This document shows, one piece after another, positions 8,665 to 17,835 of a stretch of DNA of 64,000 nucleotides. The stretch's first letter is position 1. Each line of letters opens with the position of its first letter. The DNA comes from Candidatus Iainarchaeum sp. (GTDB taxonomy: Archaea; Iainarchaeota; Iainarchaeia; Iainarchaeales; SKW153). The notes below the pieces were generated by a model. That model did no database searches, was not told where the DNA came from, and saw nothing but the letters and a program-made list of their open reading frames with translations. The DNA lies in the NCBI GenBank assembly GCA_026414365.1, contig JAOAJD010000001.1, positions 231,687-295,686 on the forward strand, read 5' to 3'. A program made the position numbers and the translations under genes.

Positions 8665-10203
8665 CTAAAAAAGAGGTTTACCCTCCATCTCTCTTGGTTT
8701 TTTAATTTTTAATATTTTTAAAATAGTTGGAGCAACATCAATAAGACTCCCCTCTTTGAGCTTTAAATTCTTTAAATTGGGATCCTTCGAGACAATTATA
8801 AAAGGCACTGGATTAGTCGAGTGTGAAGGCTTTGGTTCGCCATTTGGATAAAGTTTATCTTCTGCACTTCCATGATCCGCAGTAATAACACAAATATAAT
8901 CTTTTTCTAAAGCAGCATTAACGATTTTGCCAACACAATCATCAACAGTCTCAACTGCCTTTATCACAGCTGTTAAAACTGCAGAATGCCCTACTAAATC
9001 GCAATTGGCGAAATTTACTAATATGAAATCATACTTCAAAGAATTTATTCTTTTCACTGTTTCTTCAGCAATCTCATAAGCAGACATTTCTGGCTTAACA
9101 TCATAACTTTGTAATTTTAAAGAAGGTATCATCACTCTTTCTTCATTAGGGTAGGGTTCTTCTATCTGTGAATTAAAAAAATATGTCACATGAGCGTATT
9201 TTTCAGTTTCCGCAATTCTGAGTTGTAAATAACCGTTTTTAGACAATAGTTCTCCTAAATTATTTTTAACCTCTGGAATTTCAAAAGCAACTTTGCAGTT
9301 AAGATTCTCTTCGTATTGTGTAAAAGTAACAAAAAATGTTTTCGGCCATATATTTCTTTCAAAATGATTGAATTCATCATCTAAAAAAGCATGACAAAGT
9401 TGTTTTGGTCTATCTGTTCTGAAGTTAAAAAATATTACTGAATCATTGTTTTTTATTGTTGCCAAAGGTTCTCCTTTTTCATTTACTATTACTGTAGGTT
9501 CTATATAATAATCTGTTCTGTCTCCTCTCTCATATGCTTTCTCAATCGCTTCTTTTGCGTTATTGGCTTTATGCCCAACACCTAGAGTTAGTAGTTCGTA
9601 TGCTTGTTTTGTCCTATCCCAATTCTTGTCTCTATCCATTGCATAATATCTCCCTACAACACTAGCTATCTGACCAAAACCAATCTCCTTGAATTTGTCT
9701 TCTATTTGTTTAACATATTTTAATGCAGATCTTTCAGGTACGTCTCTTCCATCTGCAAAAAAGTGCACATAAACATTTTTGAAATCCTCCTTCTTTGCTA
9801 AATCAAGAAGTGCAAGTAAATGATATGTTGTAGCATGAACGCCCTCATCAGAACAAAGACCCATTATATGCAGATTTGATTTATTTTTTTTACAGTTTCT
9901 TATGGCTTCTAATAAAACTTTATTTTTGAAGAAATTGCCAGATCTTATCTCCCTATTGATTAGCTCATATGGTTGCCAAACAACTCTACCAGCACCTATG
10001 TGTAAGTGACCAACTTCAGAATTACCTTGACTTCCTGCTGGCAAACCAACATATTCACCAGAAGCTTCCAACTTAGTAAAAGGAAAATTTGCAATATAAT
10101 AATCGTAATTTGGTTTTTTAGCTAGATGCACACAGTTTCCATTATTTGGTTCTGCAATACCCCAACCATCCATAACAATGAGAATTAATCTTTTTTTGTT
10201 CAT
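8665..10203 (-). CDS. gpmI: 2,3-bisphosphoglycerate-independent phosphoglycerate mutase, bacterial-type
   Basis: LIVMDGWGIAEPNNGN, GSQGNSEVGHLHIGAGRVV, ITADHGSAED. Confidence 0.95.
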   Translation of the reverse strand: MNKKRLILIVMDGWGIAEPNNGNCVHLAKKPNYDYYIANFPFTKLEASGEYVGLPAGSQGNSEVGHLHIGAGRVVWQPYELINREIRSGNFFKNKVLLEAIRNCKKNKSNLHIMGLCSDEGVHATTYHLLALLDLAKKEDFKNVYVHFFADGRDVPERSALKYVKQIEDKFKEIGFGQIASVVGRYYAMDRDKNWDRTKQAYELLTLGVGHKANNAKEAIEKAYERGDRTDYYIEPTVIVNEKGEPLATIKNNDSVIFFNFRTDRPKQLCHAFLDDEFNHFERNIWPKTFFVTFTQYEENLNCKVAFEIPEVKNNLGELLSKNGYLQLRIAETEKYAHVTYFFNSQIEEPYPNEERVMIPSLKLQSYDVKPEMSAYEIAEETVKRINSLKYDFILVNFANCDLVGHSAVLTAVIKAVETVDDCVGKIVNAALEKDYICVITADHGSAEDKLYPNGEPKPSHSTNPVPFIIVSKDPNLKNLKLKEGSLIDVAPTILKILKIKKPREMEGKPLF

Positions 10204-10574
10204 TAATCAATCACCTCAACTGAAACATTTTTTCCATTATTGTCAAAAGCAGCAAAACAATTTATACAAAAAGGTGGAAAAGTTATTAAATGTATTTTGC
10301 CAAACTTTGGGAAATTAGTTAAGTCCACAAAAGATGGGTTGTTACCTAATGGGTGCGAATGCAAACTACCAACAATCTTTTTGTCAAAGGGTATTAACCA
10401 ATGCTTAATAAAAACTGAATTTTTTGAATATTCTGCTGGCACAACTACAAACTCATCAACTATCTCATCTTTATCTTTTGCACTTAACAAACAAAAGAAT
10501 TCATTTGGATAGAGCTTTTTTGAGGCAGCAAGTAAAGATAATAAAATAGATCTTTTTATTTTATATCTTGCCAT
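10203..10574 (-). CDS. JAMM/MPN-domain metalloprotease-like protein
   Basis: GSLHSHPLGNNPSFVDL matches JAMM HxHx(7)SxxD. Confidence 0.8.
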   Translation of the reverse strand: MARYKIKRSILLSLLAASKKLYPNEFFCLLSAKDKDEIVDEFVVVPAEYSKNSVFIKHWLIPFDKKIVGSLHSHPLGNNPSFVDLTNFPKFGKIHLITFPPFCINCFAAFDNNGKNVSVEVID

Positions 10575-10613
10575 AAAAATAATCTTATTGTTAGATTTTA
10601 AAATAAGAAACTT

Positions 10614-11792
10614 TTAACCCAGATAATAAAAAATTGTAGGGATTATCAAGAAAGACATTGCATTACTCCTCCTTATGCCAGAAGAGTTTGCAATGAGTCC
10701 TATCGCAGATGAAGTCAAAAAAAGAATTAAACCAATAAAACCTGAAAATACTGTTATAAAAAATATTAAAAATAGAAAGATAGACAAATTCACAAAAAGA
10801 TAGTTTAATGAACTAAAAAGCTTAAAAAACAGAATAGCGAAAAAATCTGCTAAAAAATAAGAAATTGACCCGGCAACAAGACAACAAAATAAAATAAGAA
10901 AAAGCATATTATTATCTAAATAGACCAAATTCTTAATTGCCAAAGCACTCCCTGTTCTTGTTTTTCCTAAAACGAAAAGAACTAGAAATGCAAATACTGT
11001 AGAAGCTGTGTTAATAGCACCACTTATAGTCAAATATGCTTTTTCATCTATTTTACTATAAACCTTTTTTAACAAAAGTAGAGTATTGTTAGGTCCTAAT
11101 GCAGGGAATATTGAGATAAATGCTGAAGCAATTGTCCCAAAAAGAGATTTTACTATATCTTGTTGATTATAACAATAATTACCACAAACTTGTCTTTTTA
11201 TCTCTCTGTTGTTAGTAATAGAGGAATATAGCAAAGAAGCACCTGCAAAAAAACCTGTAGTCAATGGCAATATAGAATTTTGAAAGTTATTTAATGCCAG
11301 TAAACCTAAAAAACCAGATAAAAAAATGACTATGAATGACCAAAAGAGATTTTCTTTTTCAGTAGAAAATAACATAAGAAAAATAGAAATTACTAAAACA
11401 TAAAGGGTTAAACTTTTTAGAATTGAGAAATATCTAGAGATAAAAAATATAAAAAAAGGTGAAACCAATAAACTAAAATACAAACCTAATATAGAACCAA
11501 GTAAAGCCAAACGTAGCGCATAAAATCCTTGACCTCTAAGTAAGAATCTATGAGTTGGCAATGGATTTTCACATTTATCTGATGCGCCTATTAAAATTGA
11601 TGGAATCAAATCAATAAAACAATGAGTAACAGACATTGCAGAAATGACAACAACTAAAAAAACATTATCTAGAAAAGTTAAAATAGAGAAAGAAAAAGCT
11701 ATTGTGTTTATATGAATACCGGGCATTAAACCTGTAAAGCAACCTAAAAGTATACCTAAAGATAGTGCATTAATTATTTCAAAGGCTTCCAA
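10614..11792 (-). CDS. TctA-like/DUF112 archaeal polytopic membrane protein
   Basis: LLGCFTGLMPGIHINT and FISIFPALGPNNTLLL paired TctA-like motifs; many TM segments. Confidence 0.6.
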   Translation of the reverse strand: MEAFEIINALSLGILLGCFTGLMPGIHINTIAFSFSILTFLDNVFLVVVISAMSVTHCFIDLIPSILIGASDKCENPLPTHRFLLRGQGFYALRLALLGSILGLYFSLLVSPFFIFFISRYFSILKSLTLYVLVISIFLMLFSTEKENLFWSFIVIFLSGFLGLLALNNFQNSILPLTTGFFAGASLLYSSITNNREIKRQVCGNYCYNQQDIVKSLFGTIASAFISIFPALGPNNTLLLLKKVYSKIDEKAYLTISGAINTASTVFAFLVLFVLGKTRTGSALAIKNLVYLDNNMLFLILFCCLVAGSISYFLADFFAILFFKLFSSLNYLFVNLSIFLFLIFFITVFSGFIGLILFLTSSAIGLIANSSGIRRSNAMSFLIIPTIFYYLG

Positions 11793-12159
11793 TCAAAACA
11801 ACCTCTTCTACTATAATCTCAAGATTTCCTTTGTATTCCTTCACTACTCCTTTTATCTTTAAACTATTGCCCTTTTTAACTAAAGATATTTCATCAACAG
11901 TTGGGTAAAAAATAAGACAATAAATATTCCCTTTATCTTGCAATTCAAAAAACAATATTCCTTTTGAAAGTTTTGCCCAACTGACTATCCCCTTAACCGA
12001 AATCTTCTTATCTATAAAGTTTTTATTTATGTCAGAAATTCTTAATTCAGTAGTTATGTTATTGCCCTCAAAAAAATGAATTAAAAATAAAATACCGAAA
12101 ATTGAAAACAAAAGAGCTATTTTTCTTATTTTATAATCTGAGATATCTTGGGTTAACAT
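11779..12159 (-). CDS. OB-fold nucleic-acid-binding-like protein with N-terminal TM helix
   Basis: KISVKGIVSWAKLSKGILFFELQDKGNIYCLIFYP...KGNSLKIKGVVKEYKGNLEIIVEEV OB-fold pattern. Confidence 0.65.
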   Translation of the reverse strand: MLTQDISDYKIRKIALLFSIFGILFLIHFFEGNNITTELRISDINKNFIDKKISVKGIVSWAKLSKGILFFELQDKGNIYCLIFYPTVDEISLVKKGNSLKIKGVVKEYKGNLEIIVEEVVLIGSL

Positions 12160-12189
12160 TAAAAAATTTCAGAAGGAAGTTATTTTAAT

Positions 12190-12789
12190 TTATTCGTTTA
12201 TTGACGAAATAATCTTATCTGGCTTTTTACCAAACAAAGTCTGCTTAACAGAAACTTTTACTGTTGTCCCTTTTTTATACCTCTTACTTGAACTAACCTT
12301 ATACTCTCCAGCACTTGTCATGGACAATAAATCAAAATCTTTTTCTACTATCGCAGAATCCTTATCAGAATATATTACTTTTGCTATGCAAATGTTCTTG
12401 GCATTAATATAAAAAAAGAAATAAATTAGCATTACCAAAAATATTGGTAAAACAGAAGAATAATAGGAATGAATAATCTTTGGTAACAGAAATGCTAGTA
12501 TTATTGAAAGGCATAAAGCAGAAAAAAACAGAACATATGAAAAAAATTCATCCTTTTTAACAACTTTGCGAAGCTCAATAAAAACAAAGTAAAAATATAA
12601 CAACAACAGGAGAAATAGTAAATAATATGCTTCGCTATAAAAATAACTAAACGGTAGGCATAGCAAAGTTAGAAATATTACCATTTGTATTTTAGATATA
12701 ACTAAAGAGATTGGATATTTTTTATTGAAAAAAATATTACTAATACTGTTAATGGAACAATTAGAATTAGTATTCATATATATCAACAC
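12190..12789 (-). CDS. Polytopic membrane protein (possibly DUF2101-like)
   Basis: Several TM segments followed by a small beta-rich C-terminus. Confidence 0.45.
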   Translation of the reverse strand: MLIYMNTNSNCSINSISNIFFNKKYPISLVISKIQMVIFLTLLCLPFSYFYSEAYYLLFLLLLLYFYFVFIELRKVVKKDEFFSYVLFFSALCLSIILAFLLPKIIHSYYSSVLPIFLVMLIYFFFYINAKNICIAKVIYSDKDSAIVEKDFDLLSMTSAGEYKVSSSKRYKKGTTVKVSVKQTLFGKKPDKIISSINE

Positions 12790-13166
12790 TCTATGTTGGT
12801 ATTACACTGTTGGACACTGCCAAAACATACTCTTAACCTTGATGCACCTATCTGCGATTTCAACCCATTACACCAGTTAACATCAAATATCTTAGCTATA
12901 GATCTTATTCTAGAAAAACTAGAAAAATCTACAAAAACATTATAATCCCTGCCACTTATTTGTGTGTTAATATCTTTTAAGTATGTTGGTATATCAAACT
13001 CTGCTTGCTTCTTAATTACTGCCATCTTTGTGAAAAAAACTACTTTTGTCTCATTTAATTGACTGTGATAGTAAGATGCTACAATACCAATTATAAGAAT
13101 AATTGTAGAAATAACAAAAATTAACTCAAAAGATGTTTGAGCCTTATTGTTTAGAACAAACACCAT
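12783..13166 (-). CDS. Class III signal peptide pilin-like protein
   Basis: LNNKAQTSFELIFVISTIILIIGIVASYY. Confidence 0.75.
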   Translation of the reverse strand: MVFVLNNKAQTSFELIFVISTIILIIGIVASYYHSQLNETKVVFFTKMAVIKKQAEFDIPTYLKDINTQISGRDYNVFVDFSSFSRIRSIAKIFDVNWCNGLKSQIGASRLRVCFGSVQQCNTNIEC

Positions 13167-13596
13167 TTAAATTTCCTCCTGTTTTAGAGAAAGTACAACG
13201 ATATAACCCAGGAGCATTTAAAGTAAAATTAGGACAAGGTATAGGATAATAAGATTTGGACAATTGTGAAGAATTGTTTGATGCTGGCTTATTTAGATAA
13301 ATAATTGTATTTAAACTATTATTCTCACAAGAAATAGCAACTTTGTCAGGGATTAATAAATAGAAAGATAAAGATATGTTCCCAGAATACGAATTGATAT
13401 AAATTAACATTGAAAAAATCTTTCTATAAGCCAAATTTGCTTCAGTTATTGTTTTTATGTCGCTGGAATACCCAAATACATTTTGAGAAAAATCTATGAA
13501 AACATTCAAAATAATTAATGACAAAATTAGAATAAATAAAAATTCGATACTTGTTTGTGCTTTTTTGCTCATAATTTTTAAAACAAAAAGTCCCAT
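13144..13596 (-). CDS. Class III signal peptide pilin-like protein (likely start 13572)
   Basis: MSKKAQTSIEFLFILILSLIILNVFI. Confidence 0.75.
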   Translation of the reverse strand: MGLFVLKIMSKKAQTSIEFLFILILSLIILNVFIDFSQNVFGYSSDIKTITEANLAYRKIFSMLIYINSYSGNISLSFYLLIPDKVAISCENNSLNTIIYLNKPASNNSSQLSKSYYPIPCPNFTLNAPGLYRCTFSKTGGNLNGVCSKQ

Positions 13597-14726
13597 AAAA
13601 TATCACCTGTAAAATGCAAGCATAAATAACCTAATAATACGGCTGGCACAAAAGGCGCACTTTCAGTAATTGTTATATAATCGATCCCTGAATGTTTAGC
13701 TAGCTCTTTTATTTTTATAACTGCTTCTTTAGTTAATCCTGCCGCACTTTTAGGCGTAGCAATCACCTTACCATATGGACATTCCCCTATACCTAAAAAA
13801 AACAAAACTTCATCTAATTTATTATTTTTTAACTTATTTAAAACACTTGTTGTTGAAGGGAAATCTATCTTTTTTATCACACCATCTTTTTCAACTATTA
13901 AATCGGAAACAATCATACCTTCTTTAATGTCTTTTATCTTAATCTTCTTTCGCATAGCGTTCCTTGAAAGAAAAATCAATTCAAAAAAAACAAAGATTAG
14001 AGATAAGATAATAAAATTAATAAAAAGATCTAGTAATACAGTTTGCTGAAATATAAATGAGAACAAAAAAATAGCAATTGAAATTAAATCAAATGTTTTT
14101 GTTTTTGCTATGTTGGTTAACAACAAAAAAACAAAAACAATTAAGAGAATTATGCTTTTTAAATGGCTAACTCCTAAAAAATTTAAGACAATTGGCAAAG
14201 AAGTATAAAAAATAGAAAAAATAAATACTTTACTAAAATTATTCTTTATACTTAAAAAAAAGAGATTTCTCAACTCGTTGTTTTTATAAAATCTTGAAAG
14301 TGTTATCAAAGCCGCGTAAGGAAACATTGCTAATATACTAAAAAAAAACAAAGATAAAGGAAATATTGGTAAGTTATATCCAAAAGAGAAAGTTTTGGCA
14401 GGGAAAAAGTTTGAAAACATTGAATAATTTATTGGGTTTAAAGATGCTATGGCAGTAAACAACTTTACATCGCCACCTGCCCAAAAACCAAGCTTCCAAA
14501 AGATGAGAGCGATTAAAAATGCTAAGATAGATGCTGCGATAGAAGAAATTAAATAAATAAAATTGTTAAAAAAAAGAGACATAATCAAATGAAGAAACAA
14601 CCCAGCAAATATTAAAAAATAACTGAGATGATCAGGAACTATTCTCTCTTTCAAGTCTGTATAACTTGCGTATACTAATCCAAAAATAGATAAAAGAAAT
14701 AAAAAAAAATAGATCAAAAGATTCAC
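13578..14726 (-). CDS. A24 prepilin peptidase with C-terminal soluble domain
   Basis: SYTDLKERIVPD and AGGDVKLFTAIASL (GxGD-type aspartyl protease). Confidence 0.88.
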   Translation of the reverse strand: MNLLIYFFLFLLSIFGLVYASYTDLKERIVPDHLSYFLIFAGLFLHLIMSLFFNNFIYLISSIAASILAFLIALIFWKLGFWAGGDVKLFTAIASLNPINYSMFSNFFPAKTFSFGYNLPIFPLSLFFFSILAMFPYAALITLSRFYKNNELRNLFFLSIKNNFSKVFIFSIFYTSLPIVLNFLGVSHLKSIILLIVFVFLLLTNIAKTKTFDLISIAIFLFSFIFQQTVLLDLFINFIILSLIFVFFELIFLSRNAMRKKIKIKDIKEGMIVSDLIVEKDGVIKKIDFPSTTSVLNKLKNNKLDEVLFFLGIGECPYGKVIATPKSAAGLTKEAVIKIKELAKHSGIDYITITESAPFVPAVLLGYLCLHFTGDILWDFLF

Positions 14727-14741
14727 TGATTTAAGATGATT

Positions 14742-14930
14742 TTAGAGGTTATTGAAATTAGATATAACTGCTTCCCTTCGCTCATTAATAATGTCATTTA
14801 TTACATTGATCACATCTAAAACTTTCGAAAATATTAAAATTATTACTGCCACTAGCGTCAAAGCTGTAGCTAAAATAAATAAGTATTCTACTGATATCTG
14901 TGCTTTGTCTTGTCTCTCCATATGAATCAA
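14742..14930 (-). CDS. Short class III signal peptide pilin
   Basis: RQDKAQISVEYLFILATALTLVAVIILIFSKV. Confidence 0.8.
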   Translation of the reverse strand: MIHMERQDKAQISVEYLFILATALTLVAVIILIFSKVLDVINVINDIINERREAVISNFNNL

Positions 14931-14956
14931 AGAACTATAAAATATATATTAATCTC

Positions 14957-15139
14957 TTAAGTATTCGCTAAGTTCCTTAAATGCGTCAATCGACTATTTA
15001 CATCGGTGGTAGCATTATTTACAGTATTCTTACCTAAAGAAAGTGCGTTAGTTACAACTAATATAACAACCGCAGCTACAATCAATGCTGCACCTATAAT
15101 TAGCAGATACTCTAATGCTCCTTGGGCCCTATTATCCAT
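14957..15139 (-). CDS. Short class III signal peptide pilin, candidate major pilin
   Basis: DNRAQGALEYLLIIGAALIVAAVVILVV; strong SD (GGAGGAG) upstream of the ATG. Confidence 0.85.
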   Translation of the reverse strand: MDNRAQGALEYLLIIGAALIVAAVVILVVTNALSLGKNTVNNATTDVNSRLTHLRNLANT

Positions 15140-15201
15140 AGTTTACTCCTCCAAATTACTTTTTTATAATAATAAAAACACTTACCTATATATAAAAATT
15201 A

Positions 15202-15213
15202 CTTATATATAAG
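15202..15213. promoter_or_regulatory. Palindromic TATA-like element CTTATATATAAG upstream of pilin 14957-15139
   Basis: Perfect 12-bp palindrome about 65 bp upstream of the start codon; second TATA-like stretch at about 15187-15197. Confidence 0.4.
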
Positions 15214-15570
15214 ACTATTCGTTTTTATTTAAATATAAAGTCATTAAGTAATCTTATTTACAAGATAAAATATATTGGCATTAATCTTAATTTAGTTCCA
15301 ATAAGTTTAGAATACATCCTGATGCACTCCTTTATCTATCAAGAAGTTTAGTTCTTTTATTAATTTTTCCTTAAATAAATCTTACTCTGGATGTTTTCAT
15401 AGAAGTTATTTCAACTATTAGTATATTTTAAAGGCCAAACGTACTCCATTACTTTTTAGGTTAGATTAAAGATAATCAATTAGGTGTTTAGATCTCTTAT
15501 TTAAAATACTAACAAAGCTAACAATTATTTGTACTCATTACAAATATTTAAAGTCCTTAAAAAGCAGTAA

Positions 15571-15723
15571 CTAAAACAAACCTAAGACATCATTCAACCA
15601 TTTTATACCTTCATTCATAATTGTTTTTACAATAAGTATTAAAACAGCTACAGCAAAAAGGGCAGAAATAATAAGTAACAAATTTTCGATAGACGCTTGT
15701 GCTCTTTTGTCTTTAAACAACAC
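15571..15723 (-). CDS. 50-aa class III signal peptide pilin (absent from ORF track)
   Basis: Reverse strand reads VLFKDKRAQASIENLLLIISALFAVAVLILIVKTIMNEGIKWLNDVLGLF*; overlaps the end of the upstream GspF gene. Confidence 0.8.
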   Translation of the reverse strand: MLFKDKRAQASIENLLLIISALFAVAVLILIVKTIMNEGIKWLNDVLGLF

Positions 15724-16618
15724 CTATCCCACCTAACAGAGACATTGATACTATTTTTGCTCCTATATAACAAGCAGTAGCTAAAAAACAAAGTATGGGA
15801 AAATATATTAAACTCTTCCTTATGTTTCCATCTCTCATTATTGCTATCATAACTGCTGACATTACTGTCTCAAATATAATATAAAACTCTACACCTAAGA
15901 AAATCGTCTTTAATGTATTAAAAGCTTCTAAAGCTTTTTCTGGAGTTGCTATTATTGTTACAGAATTTATAAGAACTGTAGAAATAGATGTTGCAAAGCC
16001 AAATATTGCAGGAGCAACTATCGAGCCAGCAACAACAATAAATATTGTCTGCAATAGAGTTCTTGATTTTCTTTCCTTAGAAACCCTATGCATGGCTCTC
16101 GCATCTTCTGCTATATCCTCCAACAACTCTGACAAAGCTGCTCCTGCTCGCACAGCATCTATTATTATAGTAATTGTTCTTTTAACTAGTCTAGAATCAA
16201 CATTTTCAGAGATGGATGAAAAGGCTCTATCTAGAGGATCTCCTTCCTCTAATTTTCTTACAACATTGTTTATCTCTTTTTTCATCGGCCCAATATCGTA
16301 AGAAGATATTTCTCTAAGAGCATACTCTATGGTTCCACCTGCTCTCAAAGTATCTGAAATTATTTTTAATACGTCCGGCAATGACTCTTCTATTTCATTA
16401 ATTCTGTTTATCTCCATTAAGTATGGAAAAGATATAAATATATCAAATATTAAAATAAAAAAAGCAAAACTAAGAAGAGGAAAATCTGGCAAAATAACAA
16501 AAGTTAGTAAAGCAACTATAATTGCTAATAAAAATGAAAAGACAAACCAAAGAAGAGGACTTATCTTTAGTCCTATATTTTTTAGATAAATTTCATATTT
16601 TTCTATAAAATTCACCAT
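15713..16618 (-). CDS. Archaeal pilus assembly platform protein, GspF/TadC-like
   Basis: SLPDVLKIISDTLRAGGTIEYALREIS... plus TM helices, typical T2SF domain. Confidence 0.85.
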   Translation of the reverse strand: MVNFIEKYEIYLKNIGLKISPLLWFVFSFLLAIIVALLTFVILPDFPLLSFAFFILIFDIFISFPYLMEINRINEIEESLPDVLKIISDTLRAGGTIEYALREISSYDIGPMKKEINNVVRKLEEGDPLDRAFSSISENVDSRLVKRTITIIIDAVRAGAALSELLEDIAEDARAMHRVSKERKSRTLLQTIFIVVAGSIVAPAIFGFATSISTVLINSVTIIATPEKALEAFNTLKTIFLGVEFYIIFETVMSAVMIAIMRDGNIRKSLIYFPILCFLATACYIGAKIVSMSLLGGIGVV

Positions 16619-16622
16619 TCTA

Positions 16623-17834
16623 TCACACCTTTGGCTCTATCATTTTTAGATAGAAAGTCATAATAATTAAAACAACTGGCATAAAAACAAAGTAAAAGAA
16701 TAAAAAAATACTAACAGGCAAAGAAAAAGATAAAAATCCAAAAGGCACAGAAGATATTGCACCTAATAAAGCCACAAAAACAGGGAATACTATTGCCCCT
16801 ACAATAAACAAAACACCGAAGAAATTTAACTTTTCACCGAAATCTCTCACTTTCATCGTTAACTCAAAAGAAACATCTTCTGCAATCTTTGTCATCATAG
16901 TAGAAAGATTACCACCTGTACGCATAGCTCTAAGCATCTGCAAAATTGCTGATTTTAACGCTTTAGAATTTGTTCTTATAGCAAAATGCTCCAGTGCATC
17001 TTTAATGTCAGTTCCCTCTTCAACCTCTCTTATTGTTCTTGCAAATTCTTCTGAAAGTACACCATAATCAGAAGAGGCGATAGTTTGCAAAGTTTTGTAA
17101 AGTCCAACACCTGATTTTACCTGTGTAGCCATATGTCTTAGAGCGAATGGTAATTCAGTGTTTAAATCATCCGCTCTTTTTTTTGCTATACTAGATGGAA
17201 GTAGCAAAGCCACGCAAAAAACAAATATTGAAAAAGCGAATGCAAACAACGCACTTAACAAAAAGTTTGATAGTAATTTTATACCTAATATATCAGTAGA
17301 TATGAATTCTATTTCAAAATAGCTACTTAGGACAGAAATAAAAACAAAAGATAATAGAAGAGATAAAATAAAGGCAATTGCACAAGCAACTAAAGAAATC
17401 GCTAAATATTGATGAACACTCAATCGTATATTTGCACAATATAATTGAAAAGCCAAAGACTTTACAAAAGATAAATTCTTTATTTTATTTAAAAAAAAAT
17501 CAAAAAAATCTTTTAAAGATAGATATATTTTGCCCAATGCTGCTGCTAAAGGGGAGTAATATTCTACCATATCGAAAGATTCATCTTTACTCAATTGAGC
17601 AACTGAACCTTCATAACCTTTGAGTATTTGATCTCCTATAACTTTGCTTCTAATATCACCTATTTTTCCTTCTGCCTCTTCAAGAACAATACCTTCTCGT
17701 TTATATTTTTCTTTTATTTTTCTCACAATTTCATCTACTTTTTCTATATCAATTGGTTGCGAAACGCTCTCCTTTGTTTCTTTTTTTTCTTCTTTAAAGA
17801 ATTCATTTTTTTTATTATCTTTCGAATCCCCCAT
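16623..17834 (-). CDS. Second GspF/TadC-like platform protein
   Basis: ELPFALRHMATQVKSGVGLYKTLQTIASSDYGVLSEEFARTIREVEEGTDIKDAL; T2SF domain with TM helices. Confidence 0.85.
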   Translation of the reverse strand: MGDSKDNKKNEFFKEEKKETKESVSQPIDIEKVDEIVRKIKEKYKREGIVLEEAEGKIGDIRSKVIGDQILKGYEGSVAQLSKDESFDMVEYYSPLAAALGKIYLSLKDFFDFFLNKIKNLSFVKSLAFQLYCANIRLSVHQYLAISLVACAIAFILSLLLSFVFISVLSSYFEIEFISTDILGIKLLSNFLLSALFAFAFSIFVFCVALLLPSSIAKKRADDLNTELPFALRHMATQVKSGVGLYKTLQTIASSDYGVLSEEFARTIREVEEGTDIKDALEHFAIRTNSKALKSAILQMLRAMRTGGNLSTMMTKIAEDVSFELTMKVRDFGEKLNFFGVLFIVGAIVFPVFVALLGAISSVPFGFLSFSLPVSIFLFFYFVFMPVVLIIMTFYLKMIEPKV

Positions 17835-17835
17835 A

